A DNA stretch of 64,000 nt, taken from JANXUC01 sp964619065 (lineage in GTDB: Bacteria > Acidobacteriota > Terriglobia > Terriglobales > Acidobacteriaceae). Every line of letters begins with the position of its first letter. Position 1 is the first letter of the stretch. The stretch is from assembly GCA_964619065.1 (NCBI GenBank), contig CAZUCC010000006.1:44829-108828 (forward strand), given 5' to 3'. The notes beneath the pieces were generated by a model. The model was not told the origin of the DNA, made no database searches, and worked only from the letters and a program-made list of their open reading frames with translations. Positions 8,114 to 17,133 of the stretch are shown piece after piece. Made by a program: the position numbers and the translations under genes.

Positions 8114-9939
8114 TGCCATTGTTACGATCACTGGGCTTGGTGTTGGCAGTGCTGGCTTGCACTCTTTTTGGAGTCAGTCAGGAGCGGCCTCCCGATAAGG
8201 TCTCTCAAGAACCTCCACCGATGGGAGTCTCGACCGGCGTCGCTCATGCACCCAGGAAAGACGCCCAATCCCGGCCGATTACGGCAGGTGGTTTTGTCGA
8301 TGACGGTCCCGTCGTGTTCACGGACATCACGAAAGCGGCTGGCCTCGACAAATTCCACCACCGATCCGGCAGTCCGGAGAAGAAGAGCATTATTGAAACT
8401 CCAGGATCAGGTGTGGCGTTGCTCGATTATGACAACGATGGCTGGCTAGATATCTACCTGCTCAACGGTTCCACAATTCCCGCGCTGAAAGGCAAAGAAC
8501 CTGCGCCGCAGGCGATGTTGCTGCACAATAATCATGACGGAACTTTTGCCGATGTCACGGCCAAGGCGGGAGTCGCCAATGAGGGGTGGGGATTCGGGGT
8601 TGCGGTCGGCGACTACGACAACGATGGTTGGCCCGATCTCTATGTGGCCAACTTCGGCAAGAACCGTCTTTACCACAATAATCATGATGGAACGTTCACC
8701 GATGTAGCGGAGAAGGCTGGCGTAGCGCTAGGCGGGTGGTCGGCTGGACCCACTTGGGGCGACTACGACCAGGATGGTCTGCTGGACTTATTTGTTCCCG
8801 GATACGTAAAGTTTGATCCCGATCACCCACCGATAGCTGGCCAGGGCGGCATTCCGCCCGGTTTCTGCAAATTTCGCGGCGTTGATGTTATGTGTGGCCC
8901 GCGTGGTCTAACGGGAGAACACGATCATCTCTTCCACAACAATGGTGACGGCACCTTCTCCGACGTGAGCGTGAAAGCTGGAGTGTCCGATCCCAACGGA
9001 TACTACGGTTTTGCTTCTGTTTTTGTGGATGTCGATGACGATGGTTGGTTAGATCTAGTAGTAGCGAACGACTCGGTCCCTAACTATCTCTATCATAACC
9101 GCCACGACGGCACGTTTGAAGATGTTAGTTACCTCTCCGGCTTCGCCTTAACGGAAGACGGACGCGCGCAGGCGTCGATGGGAATCGCGGTGGGAGACTA
9201 CAACCGTGACGGCAAAATTGATTTCTATGTGAGTGCATTCTCTGACGACTACAACACGCTATACCGCAACGATGGGGATGGGAATTTTTCCGACGTCACC
9301 TACCAGGCAGGCCTAGCCGACCCCACCATTCCGTTTCTCGCGTGGGGAACGGGGTTTCTGGACTTTGATAACGATGGACTTCTCGACGTCTTCGTCGCTA
9401 ACGGTCATGTCTACCCTGGTGTCGACCAGCAGAACTGGGGCTCAACCTGGGCGCAACGTCCGCAATTGTTCCGGAATCTGGACGGTGCAAAGTTTGCCGA
9501 AGTGCCTCCGGCCACCGGAACCGGCTTGGCTGACGTGATCACGGCTCGCGGCGCGGCTTTTGGGGATCTTTTCAACGATGGCCACATTGATGTCGTGATT
9601 AACAATGTGGATTCGGCACCCACGCTGCTTCGTAACGTTGTTAAGAACGACAACCACTGGATCACCCTGAAACTGGTCGGCACCTCAAAGAGTCCGCGCG
9701 ATGCGACCGGAGCGAAAGTATTTCTCACCGTGGGCGGAGTGCGGCAACGGGCTGACGTGTTCAGTGGAGGCAGCTACGGGTCAAGCTCCGACCCGCGCGT
9801 TCACTTCGGTTTGGGAGCTTCAACCAAAGTTGACAAAGTGGAAGTCATTTGGCCGGATGGAACGAAGCAAGGAGTTTCCATTCCAGGGGTAGACCGCGTT
9901 ATTACTGTGACGGAAGCCAAGAGCATGCCGGAGAATTGA
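8113..9939 (+). CDS. CRTAC1-family protein: FG-GAP/VCBS repeats plus ASPIC/UnbV domain (second copy)
   Basis: This is a paralogue of the preceding gene, 608 residues from the ATG inside TGATG, where the upstream stop and this start share a base; a GTG three bases earlier is possible. It has a signal peptide (LVLAVLACTLFGVSQ) and a Pro-rich linker to ~residue 55. Propeller blades with DxDxDG loops follow (DYDNDGWLDIYL, DYDNDGWPDLYV, DYDQDGLLDLFV, DVDDDGWLDLVV, DYNRDGKIDFYV, DFDNDGLLDVFV). An ASPIC/UnbV module ends it (NHWITLKLVGTSKSPRDATGA, VHFGLGAS, VEVIWPDG). Tight coupling suggests equimolar synthesis with its sister. The stop lies two bases from the stop of a convergent gene. Confidence 0.92.
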   Translation: MPLLRSLGLVLAVLACTLFGVSQERPPDKVSQEPPPMGVSTGVAHAPRKDAQSRPITAGGFVDDGPVVFTDITKAAGLDKFHHRSGSPEKKSIIETPGSGVALLDYDNDGWLDIYLLNGSTIPALKGKEPAPQAMLLHNNHDGTFADVTAKAGVANEGWGFGVAVGDYDNDGWPDLYVANFGKNRLYHNNHDGTFTDVAEKAGVALGGWSAGPTWGDYDQDGLLDLFVPGYVKFDPDHPPIAGQGGIPPGFCKFRGVDVMCGPRGLTGEHDHLFHNNGDGTFSDVSVKAGVSDPNGYYGFASVFVDVDDDGWLDLVVANDSVPNYLYHNRHDGTFEDVSYLSGFALTEDGRAQASMGIAVGDYNRDGKIDFYVSAFSDDYNTLYRNDGDGNFSDVTYQAGLADPTIPFLAWGTGFLDFDNDGLLDVFVANGHVYPGVDQQNWGSTWAQRPQLFRNLDGAKFAEVPPATGTGLADVITARGAAFGDLFNDGHIDVVINNVDSAPTLLRNVVKNDNHWITLKLVGTSKSPRDATGAKVFLTVGGVRQRADVFSGGSYGSSSDPRVHFGLGASTKVDKVEVIWPDGTKQGVSIPGVDRVITVTEAKSMPEN

Positions 9940-9941
9940 CC

Positions 9942-10979
9942 TTATTCGAGTGGCGAGGGTTTCGATGGAGTTCCATTCAAAGCAGCGCCGCGTTCAAGTT
10001 CAATTTTTGCTTTTTCCACCATCCCTTGCTTCCGGTAGACCTGCCCCAGCATGAAGTGCAGTGAGGCCCTGTCGGGTGCTAGAGCAATGGCTTTCTCGAG
10101 TTCATCTTGAGCTTTTTGCAGCTCGTTCAGCCGTGAATATGCCTTTCCCAATTGCTCGTGTGCTCGAGACTCCTGAGGACCGATCTCGACCGCTTGACGG
10201 AGATAAGAGACTGCCTCTTCTGGTCGATCATGCTCGAGAAGTAGACGGCCCAGCTCAATGAATGGTGCGGGATTCTGATTCAGCATCTGTGCTTGCCAAG
10301 AGATGGCCTTTCGATAGGCGGCGAATGCTTCCTCGGTACGACCCAGTCCCTCATAGGACAGCCCAAGGTTATCTTCGGCCTTCACATTTTTAGGGTCGAG
10401 CGCCAAGCATCGCTCAAACGCGTGAATGGCCTCTTCTAATCTGTTTTCGTTGTACTTGGTGCGGCCGAGGTAATACCAACCCTGTATATCCTTTGGGTCC
10501 CAACGCAGAGATTTTGTGAGCCACGAGTCGGCATCAGAATATGCGCCTAAGAGGACATAGTCGAGCGCGACCACCTTCAAATCGAAAGCGCTGGGGTCGC
10601 GAAATTTGGCGCCTTCCGTGTACTCAGGTAGAGAAGCTTGCGGTTTGCCCGCTTTGAAGAGAATGTAACCCAGAAGAAAATGCCCGTCGGCGGATTTAGG
10701 GTGTGTGCTCAGGTATTGACGAACCTCGCGATCCGCCTCTTCCAACAATCCTTTATCTAACGCCGATTTCGCTTGCTCAAGGAGTGCATCGGGCTTCTCA
10801 GCGGGCGAAGCGATTGATTTATCGTCGCTTTGTGGGGAGGTTTCGGTTTTCGAGTTGGCATTTGGAGCCTGTCCGTCCGACAGACTGCTGAGAGAAAACA
10901 GGAGAACTAGGGAGAAGCAGCACAACATCGGGTTCAGCCGATTAACCCTGGGAGAAGGCATTCTACCTGCAATAGACAT
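9942..10979 (-). CDS. Exported tetratricopeptide-repeat protein
   Basis: I start this at the ATG at 10979 (345 residues, MSIAGRMPSPRVNRL). The frame extends upstream to 11228, but those residues lack a signal sequence and run under the neighbouring divergent gene. A second ATG at 10961, with AGGT just upstream, is equally possible. A hydrophobic segment (LCCFSLVLLFSLSSLSDG) acts as a signal peptide or anchor, followed by a low-complexity linker. About seven TPR units come next (for example WYYLGRTKYNENRLEEAIHA and LHFMLGQVYRKQGMVEKAKI). The Ala/Leu/Tyr pattern supports TPR but gives no function. It converges on the CRTAC1 operon with a 2-bp gap. Confidence 0.85.
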   Translation of the reverse strand: MSIAGRMPSPRVNRLNPMLCCFSLVLLFSLSSLSDGQAPNANSKTETSPQSDDKSIASPAEKPDALLEQAKSALDKGLLEEADREVRQYLSTHPKSADGHFLLGYILFKAGKPQASLPEYTEGAKFRDPSAFDLKVVALDYVLLGAYSDADSWLTKSLRWDPKDIQGWYYLGRTKYNENRLEEAIHAFERCLALDPKNVKAEDNLGLSYEGLGRTEEAFAAYRKAISWQAQMLNQNPAPFIELGRLLLEHDRPEEAVSYLRQAVEIGPQESRAHEQLGKAYSRLNELQKAQDELEKAIALAPDRASLHFMLGQVYRKQGMVEKAKIELERGAALNGTPSKPSPLE

Positions 10980-11118
10980 TCGTTGATTGCCTGATTTGCA
11001 AATTATAGCTGTGAGTCGCGCGCTAACTGGCGAATGGGTGTACCATGGTGGCCTGCAAGCTCGGCCCTCAGAAAAGGCGAGATGAACAAATCGCAGATTT
11101 CGAAAGGAGACACGAGTC

Positions 11119-12609
11119 ATGACCACCGTACTCGCACAGCCAACTTTAGACCGTAGTGTCACCGACTTCCTCAGCGGTTCCAAGAAAATGTTGATCGATG
11201 GTAAATGGGTGGACGCGGTATCGGGCAAGACTTTTGCAACCTATGATCCCTCGACAGGAGAGGTTCTGGCTCGAGTTGCGGAAGGGGATCGCGAAGATAT
11301 TGAACGCGCTGTGCGGGCCGCGCGCCGCGCTTTTGAGACTGGGCCGTGGAGCAAGCTTACTGCCTCACAACGCGGCCGCCTGATTTGGAAGCTCGCGGAT
11401 CTTCTGGAGCAACACCTCGAGGAATTCGCTCAACTGGAAACGCTGGATAACGGGAAGCCTGTCGCGGTGGCGCGCGTAGCGGACGTCCCACTTGCTGTTG
11501 ATCTATTTCGGTATATGGCGGGCTGGGCCACCAAGATCGAGGGTACGACCATTCCGATCTCGGTCCCAAACCACTTCGCCTACACCCTACGCGAACCCGT
11601 CGGAGTGGTTGGACAGATCGTGCCCTGGAACTTCCCATTGCTGATGGCTGCCTGGAAGCTAGGTCCAGCTCTGGCTACAGGGTGCACGGTGGTTTTGAAA
11701 CCGGCGGAGCAAACACCGCTCTCCGCATTGCGGTTGGGTGAATTAATTATGGAAGCCGGGTTTCCGGATGGCGTGGTGAACATCATTCCTGGATTCGGCG
11801 AGACTGCTGGCGCCGCTTTGAGCGGCCACCCCGACGTGGACAAGGTTGCTTTCACCGGGTCGACGGAGGTCGGCAAGATCGTTCTCCAGGCAGCCGCAGG
11901 CAATCTCAAGAAGGTATCCCTCGAGCTGGGGGGCAAGTCTCCCAATATCGTTTTGGAGGATGCGGACCTGGAAACCGCCATCACAGGTGGGTCGAATGCC
12001 ATCTTCTTCAATCACGGCCAGTGTTGTTGCGCCGGCTCACGCCTCTATGTTCACAAGAGCATGTTTGACAAAGTAGTGGAAGGCGTGGCTGACAATGCCA
12101 AGAAGATCAAAGTGGGATCGGGGTTTGATCCCGCCTCGGAAATGGGGCCACTGGTCTCGCAGGAGCAGCTCGACCGTGTCTGCGGATATCTTGACTCCGG
12201 TCTGGCGGAGGGGGCTACAGCCGTAACCGGCGGAAAGAAGATGAATACGCCCGGTTACTTTGTTCAGCCTACGGTTCTGGTGGATACGCACCCGAACATG
12301 AAGGTCATCCGGGAAGAGATCTTCGGTCCGGTCGTGACCGCCATTCCTTTCAGCGATCCAACGGAAGTGATCTCGGCGGCAAACGACAGTGTTTACGGTT
12401 TGGCAGCGGCCGTATGGACAAAAGATGTGCAAAAGGCCCACACGCTTGCGGCCAAGCTTCGCGCTGGTACTGTTTGGATCAACTGCTACAACGTGTTCGA
12501 TGCAGCCCTACCTTTCGGCGGGTACAAACAATCGGGATGGGGAAGGGAAATGGGGCATGACGTTCTCAACCTTTACACCCAGGTGAAGTCGGTGTGCATG
12601 GCTTTGTAA
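11119..12609 (+). CDS. NAD(P)+-dependent aldehyde dehydrogenase
   Basis: This 496-residue protein is full length for the ALDH superfamily and has a good ribosome site (AAAGGAGA upstream of the ATG). Visible catalytic elements are PWNFP (Asn171), the nucleotide-binding region FTGSTEVG, the general base Glu269 in LELGGKSP and the nucleophile Cys303 within GQCCCAG; the triple Cys is a feature of the ALDH1/2-like branch. It oxidises an aldehyde to the carboxylate. The overall pattern is nearest to class 1/2 or betaine/phenylacetaldehyde-type enzymes, but the substrate cannot be fixed. It stands alone between a divergent TPR gene and the convergent trehalose operon. Confidence 0.95.
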   Translation: MTTVLAQPTLDRSVTDFLSGSKKMLIDGKWVDAVSGKTFATYDPSTGEVLARVAEGDREDIERAVRAARRAFETGPWSKLTASQRGRLIWKLADLLEQHLEEFAQLETLDNGKPVAVARVADVPLAVDLFRYMAGWATKIEGTTIPISVPNHFAYTLREPVGVVGQIVPWNFPLLMAAWKLGPALATGCTVVLKPAEQTPLSALRLGELIMEAGFPDGVVNIIPGFGETAGAALSGHPDVDKVAFTGSTEVGKIVLQAAAGNLKKVSLELGGKSPNIVLEDADLETAITGGSNAIFFNHGQCCCAGSRLYVHKSMFDKVVEGVADNAKKIKVGSGFDPASEMGPLVSQEQLDRVCGYLDSGLAEGATAVTGGKKMNTPGYFVQPTVLVDTHPNMKVIREEIFGPVVTAIPFSDPTEVISAANDSVYGLAAAVWTKDVQKAHTLAAKLRAGTVWINCYNVFDAALPFGGYKQSGWGREMGHDVLNLYTQVKSVCMAL

Positions 12610-12645
12610 CGGACTCACGCGGAGTTCGTTAAGAGCACCTCGGAA

Positions 12646-12679
12646 CAATCGGCGGTCGCTTCTACAAGGCCGCCGATTG
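12646..12679. terminator. Stem-loop between convergent aldDH and treT-like genes
   Basis: A 10-bp perfect stem (CAATCGGCGG at 12646-12655, CCGCCGATTG at 12670-12679) has a 14-nt loop and spans the end of the minus-strand glycosyltransferase. A second, weaker hairpin (12608-12630) directly overlaps the aldehyde dehydrogenase stop. Neither has a T tract, so these may be bidirectional termination or RNA-stabilising structures. Confidence 0.4.
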
Positions 12680-13918
12680 GCCGAGGAGATGACAGAACAG
12701 GGTCAGGTAACGCTTAACGTTGCTGGTGATCAGGAAGTGTTCCCGCACATGCTCGTGACCTTGTTCGCCCAATTTATGCGCCAAGGCGGGATTGGAAAGT
12801 AGAAGGCGAATCTGGTAAGCCGTGCCTTCGATCGAGTGAGCGAGTAGCCCCGTGTGCTTGTGAATGACCTGCGTGGGAATGCCACCCACAGCGGAGGCCA
12901 CGATCGGCTTCTTTTTCCACAAAGCCTCGGTCACTGTCAGGCCGAAGCCCTCGCGCAGACTCTTTTGGATCATCACCGTCGAAGCACGTTGCAGAGCATT
13001 GATTTCTAGAGCGCTCCACGGCGGCAAATCCAGGATATGAATATCGGGGTCGCCTTTCGCGACGCCGCGAACCTCCTCCAGTACGGCCCCGCCTTCAGGG
13101 TCATCCACGGCCCCGCCTCCTGCGAGAACCAATTGGCAATCCATATATCGCTTGACGATCTGGTAGGCCTTAACCACCCCGATGGGATCCTTCAGATAAT
13201 CGAAACGGGAGATTTGCGTCAAGATGGGGCGGGTGGGGTCAATTGAAAATCTCTCCAGCACCTTCTGCACATACTCAGGTTCCAGATCGCGATTCTTGTC
13301 GGAGAGTGGATCGATCGACGGGTAAAACAGATACTGCGGAATCGACAACTGGCGCGTGAACTCAGGGGAGGAGAACAGAGCGCCGTCATAACGTGAGACG
13401 AAGGGTTCGAGGAAGTCCCACACTTGCGGATTGGGTGACGAGAGATCGATGTGACACCGCCAGATCCAATGGCCGGAGTGATTGCTCCTGGCGTTGATGA
13501 GCGCCACGGGTTGGGGATCGTGGATCACTACAAACTCGGCGTCCAGGTTTAAGTGAGCCTGATTGGCTTCGTTGTTCGCAAGGAAGGTGGCGAGATTTTC
13601 CGGGCGGGCTTCATAGGAGCCACCGTGCAAGGCGTTGTGAAAAGCCTTGGTGATGGCGAAAAAATCGTTGCCTCCGGTCATCACTTCCCAGCGAATGCCC
13701 AGCCCAAGTTCCTGCATGATCGGGATCACGCGGTTCAGGATTTCGGCGACGCCTCCGCCCATGGCGGTGGAATTGACCATTTCGACGCTGCGCCCGCGGA
13801 GGCGTTCGGCGAGCCAGCGCAAGTCGTCAATCTCTGGTGCGCCCAGCAGAGGGACATAGTCGTTCAGGGTGATCTGACGAGGTTGGGTCGTTGTGGTGCT
13901 GGATAGGGTGGTACTCAT
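12662..13918 (-). CDS. treT: GT4-family glycosyltransferase, trehalose synthase (TreT)-like
   Basis: This 418-residue protein has the hallmark N-terminal motif of TreT/trehalose phosphorylase-like GT4 enzymes (VNSTAMGGGVAEIL, residues ~48-61). It also has the donor-site pair Arg238/Lys243 (SRFDYLKD) and the retaining-GT EX7E motif Glu323-Glu331 (REGFGLTVTEAL). TreT makes trehalose from a nucleotide-glucose and glucose in one step; some relatives use other acceptors, or phosphate. Its start overlaps the stop of the DUF5752-like gene by four bases, and an OtsA-type protein heads the operon, strongly suggesting trehalose metabolism. Distinguishing TreT from trehalose phosphorylase is not possible by eye. 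Confidence 0.82.
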   Translation of the reverse strand: MSTTLSSTTTTQPRQITLNDYVPLLGAPEIDDLRWLAERLRGRSVEMVNSTAMGGGVAEILNRVIPIMQELGLGIRWEVMTGGNDFFAITKAFHNALHGGSYEARPENLATFLANNEANQAHLNLDAEFVVIHDPQPVALINARSNHSGHWIWRCHIDLSSPNPQVWDFLEPFVSRYDGALFSSPEFTRQLSIPQYLFYPSIDPLSDKNRDLEPEYVQKVLERFSIDPTRPILTQISRFDYLKDPIGVVKAYQIVKRYMDCQLVLAGGGAVDDPEGGAVLEEVRGVAKGDPDIHILDLPPWSALEINALQRASTVMIQKSLREGFGLTVTEALWKKKPIVASAVGGIPTQVIHKHTGLLAHSIEGTAYQIRLLLSNPALAHKLGEQGHEHVREHFLITSNVKRYLTLFCHLLGQSAAL

Positions 13919-14592
13919 GCGGCTAACTCCCTGTCGATCAGGGACAGCAACTTTTCTTGCACGCCTTGCAGAGTATTGGTGTAGATGTCAATGCGATTGG
14001 CGCGCTGTGCAAGCGCGGGGAGCTGGAGTTCATCGGCAAACCACTTGGAGAAATCGTTCGTTGAAAGGTGCAGGCGAAGGCGCGATACAAGAAAATGAAA
14101 CTCGAGAGATGCGTGGCTAATGCCGGTGAGACGATTGCGGAATTCTTCCAAGGTCCACGCTTCACCGGCCAACGGCACAGCGATCTGCAGGCTTTCGCAA
14201 AAATAAAATGTCTCAAAAGCCGCCTGCTGGGCCTGGCTTTGGTTGTTGGCGCAGTAGTCATCAACCAGACGACGAAGATCGCGCCGCAGGTCGGGCAGGG
14301 CCACGTAATCGCGAATGTCCAAAGCGGCGAGCTGCTCGGCCAGCCCGACGCGATTCAATCCCGCCAGCACCCACTGCGCGAAGTCGTTGGAAAAACCCTC
14401 CGTGATGAAATGGTGGCGGCCCAGGCTCTGGAAAGTGTGGTGAAAAATAGAGGCATCACTGCAGTGCTTCAGGGCATCGGCCAGCTCCAGAAGATTGTTT
14501 GCCTTCTGATTGCCGATTTGCGTGATGTACGAAGCTGTGAGAAATCGAAATGGCTGCGTGGCAGTCTTCAAGAGAATTTCGCCCCCAAGCAT
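13915..14592 (-). CDS. DUF5752-like protein in the trehalose operon
   Basis: This 225-residue, mostly helical soluble protein has no signal peptide or membrane segment. Recognisable stretches are TASYITQIGNQKANNLLELADAL split over two helices, then SIFHHTFQSLGRHHF and NDFAQWVLAGLNRVGLAEQL. It resembles the uncharacterised family I know as DUF5752, from memory and unverified. It sits between the OtsA fusion (60-bp gap) and the TreT-like enzyme (4-bp overlap), so it is probably a partner or regulator of trehalose synthesis. Conserved His residues near the N terminus (HH at ~50-51 and 59-60) could be functional. Function unknown. Confidence 0.75.
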   Translation of the reverse strand: MLGGEILLKTATQPFRFLTASYITQIGNQKANNLLELADALKHCSDASIFHHTFQSLGRHHFITEGFSNDFAQWVLAGLNRVGLAEQLAALDIRDYVALPDLRRDLRRLVDDYCANNQSQAQQAAFETFYFCESLQIAVPLAGEAWTLEEFRNRLTGISHASLEFHFLVSRLRLHLSTNDFSKWFADELQLPALAQRANRIDIYTNTLQGVQEKLLSLIDRELAA

Positions 14593-14652
14593 TGTAATAA
14601 CTTCTGACTTCGTTTGGATCGTGCCGTTGAAGCTTTTTTATTTCTTGTGAAA

Positions 14653-17010
14653 TCATAATTCGACAGATTCGTGAAAGCGAGCCGGACCGGCGCTTGCAGC
14701 CATGGCGCGATAGCTGCTGCTCCGAGCCAGGAGCGCAGGGCTGTTGTTTTGAGAAAGACCCCCACCGCTGCGGGTATTCTCCAGGCGAATATCCCCTAAT
14801 TCCGAAAGCAATGTGGCTGCCCATCGATAGATATTCTGCTCCTTCACGATGCGACGGAGGCGGTGCATGCGCGCCCCCCTTTCGTCCGCTTGCATCTCCA
14901 AGGCGGTGCGAATTGCCCGGGCGACCTGCTCGATGTCGTAGGGGTTAACCAGCAATGCATCGGAAAGTTCATGAGAGGCTCCGGCAAAGCGGCTCAGGAC
15001 AAGCACTCCCTGCTCGTCGCTCCGTGCCGCCACAAATTCCTTGGCTACCAGGTTCATGCCGTCATGCAGAGAGGTTACAAGGCACACATCGGCGGCGCGA
15101 AAGAATTTCTGGATCTCTTCGTGACTGTGCTGGCGTTTGAGAAACACGATAGGCTTCCACCCGTCGGTTCGGAAGCGCAAGTTGATGCGATCTGCTTCGG
15201 CTTCCACTTCCGTCAAAAAGTCTTGATAGCGCTTAATGCGCGTGCGGCTGGGCGCGCCAATCTGTACGAAAGTAAACTGGCCGAGATAAACGGGAAATTC
15301 TTCAAGAAACCGCTCGATTGCCAGGAAGCGCTCCAAAATTCCTTTGGTGTAATCCACGCGGTCCACGCCGATGCCCATGAAGACCGCTTCCATGCCGAAC
15401 TGTTTCAACAGAGCAACACGTTCCTCGTAAGGGGAAAACGTGGGAGTGGATGCATCCGTCTCTTTGAACTCTACACTGATGGGAAATGGACGCACTGCAG
15501 TGGTGAGTTTCTTGCGATTGACCGCAAAACGCTCCCAGTCGATGCGGGATTCCAAGGTCCGGTCCACGGTCTCAAGAAAGTTATTGCAGTGGGCTTGGAC
15601 GTGAAATCCGATCAAGTCACTGCCGAGCAGGCCATCCAGTAATTCTTCCTGCCAGGGGCAGATGCCGAAGGCCTCTGGGTTGGGCCAAGGAATGTGCCAG
15701 AAGATTGCGACTCGCGCATCGGGACGCCGTTTCTTGATGAGTGCAGGCAGCAAGGCGAAGTGATAGTCCTGGACCAGTACGACTGGGTCTTGCGTATCCG
15801 CCATTTCTTCCAGCGCTGCCTCCGCAAACTTGCGATTGACCTCCCGATACATTTCCCAGTCAGCTTCGCGGAAGATGGGCCGAGTATGGGCGATATGGCA
15901 AAGCGGCCAAATACCCTCATTCGCGAGACCGTAATAGTATCCTTCTTCCTCTTCCTTGCTGAGCCAGACCCGCCGCAGAGTGTAACGAGGCTCGTCAGGG
16001 GGAACGCGCAGTCGGTCGTGGAGGTCCACGGTTTCGCGATCTGCCCCACCATTCCCGTGCGCGATCCAGGTTCCCTCACACGCGCGCAAAATGGGTTCCA
16101 GGGCGGTAACCAATCCACTCGCGGGGACGGTTACTTCGAGGGAGCCATTTTGCCGGGAATGGGTGTACGGCTCGCGATTGGATACCACAAAGAGACGGCT
16201 TCCCTGAAGCCGTGCGCGCACATGCACGGCCAGTCTTTCCGCGGTCCACAAAGACTCGCTGGCAGCTCGCAGGCTGGCTTCTTGTTCGGCAGACTTACGG
16301 GCGGCGGTCAGGCTGTGCGCTAAATGAGCGAATTCATGTGCCAAGGGCCGAAACAAGTCTCCACCCGGAAAAGAACTGTCGGCGGAAACCCGCCCCGCAC
16401 GTAGGGCCTTCATCCATTGCGCTGCACGGGCCATGGGACCTACAACACTCCAGCGCACCACGAGGAGCGTTACCAGGGCTACAAGAAGACTTTGAATCAG
16501 CAGATGCAAAAAAGAGTCCCGCCACGCGTGAGCGCTACGCAGCTCAATGTAGCTGGCATCGAAAACAACGGCCAAACCTCCTACTATGGCTGAGCCATCG
16601 TTGAGGGGAACGGCAAAGACGTGGAGGTAGTGCGAACCCGTGCGCTGGAATGCGCCAGACTCCTGGTTTTTCGCAATGGCCTGGTCGACAACGGCAGGCG
16701 GTCCCGGCAGCAGTTGTTTGAGAGCGGGGGTAACCGCCAACGGTTCGCCGCGCTTGTCATAGATGGCCAAACCCACCAAATTCTCGCGTTGGGCGAAACG
16801 CTCGACCAGTCGTTGCAAGCTGCGGTTGGAACCGTTTTGAATGAGGGTTTCAGCATTATCCTCCATGCTTTCCGCTAATACTTGTGCACGCCGCTCCAAC
16901 TCCGTGCGCTGACTGTGGCGCTCCATACGAACCTGGTATCCCGAAAAGAGGAGGGACACAAAGGCAACACTCAGCATGATCCAGACAATGAGACGAAAGC
17001 TTAGGCGCAT
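14653..17010 (-). CDS. otsA: Membrane-anchored sensor/HAMP-like/trehalose-6-phosphate synthase fusion
   Basis: The protein has 785 residues where ordinary OtsA has ~470. N-terminal half: TM1 ~7-25; an extracytoplasmic sensor-like domain ~26-165 (LVGLAIYDKRGEPLAVTP, HVFAVPLNDGSAIVGGLAVVFD, similar to single-CACHE/PAS-like sensors); TM2 ~167-186; then a HAMP-like linker (VVGPMARAAQWMKALRAG, ending LAHEFAHLAHSL) and a helical coil to ~270. Residues ~271-740 are a complete GT20 domain with the counterparts of OtsA active-site residues: WPL 368-370, Asp415 (QDYH), His439 (FWHIPWP), Arg551/Lys556 (DRVDYTKG), Asp650 and Glu658 (HDGMNLVAKEF). It should make trehalose 6-phosphate from UDP-glucose and glucose 6-phosphate at the membrane under control of an external signal. 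It heads a three-gene operon; no OtsB phosphatase is nearby. Confidence 0.88.
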   Translation of the reverse strand: MRLSFRLIVWIMLSVAFVSLLFSGYQVRMERHSQRTELERRAQVLAESMEDNAETLIQNGSNRSLQRLVERFAQRENLVGLAIYDKRGEPLAVTPALKQLLPGPPAVVDQAIAKNQESGAFQRTGSHYLHVFAVPLNDGSAIVGGLAVVFDASYIELRSAHAWRDSFLHLLIQSLLVALVTLLVVRWSVVGPMARAAQWMKALRAGRVSADSSFPGGDLFRPLAHEFAHLAHSLTAARKSAEQEASLRAASESLWTAERLAVHVRARLQGSRLFVVSNREPYTHSRQNGSLEVTVPASGLVTALEPILRACEGTWIAHGNGGADRETVDLHDRLRVPPDEPRYTLRRVWLSKEEEEGYYYGLANEGIWPLCHIAHTRPIFREADWEMYREVNRKFAEAALEEMADTQDPVVLVQDYHFALLPALIKKRRPDARVAIFWHIPWPNPEAFGICPWQEELLDGLLGSDLIGFHVQAHCNNFLETVDRTLESRIDWERFAVNRKKLTTAVRPFPISVEFKETDASTPTFSPYEERVALLKQFGMEAVFMGIGVDRVDYTKGILERFLAIERFLEEFPVYLGQFTFVQIGAPSRTRIKRYQDFLTEVEAEADRINLRFRTDGWKPIVFLKRQHSHEEIQKFFRAADVCLVTSLHDGMNLVAKEFVAARSDEQGVLVLSRFAGASHELSDALLVNPYDIEQVARAIRTALEMQADERGARMHRLRRIVKEQNIYRWAATLLSELGDIRLENTRSGGGLSQNNSPALLARSSSYRAMAASAGPARFHESVEL

Positions 17011-17133
17011 AGTTGTTCCTCTCCTTTCGCGGTATTAGGGCAGTGGTAATTTGTAGTTACGCGAGTGATATATCGATTCTTAAGACTTCAGGTAAGCATC
17101 GGGAAAAAATCATTTCTTCAACTTTGTACGCCG

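Noticed and set aside
10980..11228. N-terminal extension of the minus-strand TPR protein
   Set aside because: The extra 83 residues have no signal sequence and would run under the start of the divergent aldehyde dehydrogenase; the signal peptide begins after the ATG at 10979.
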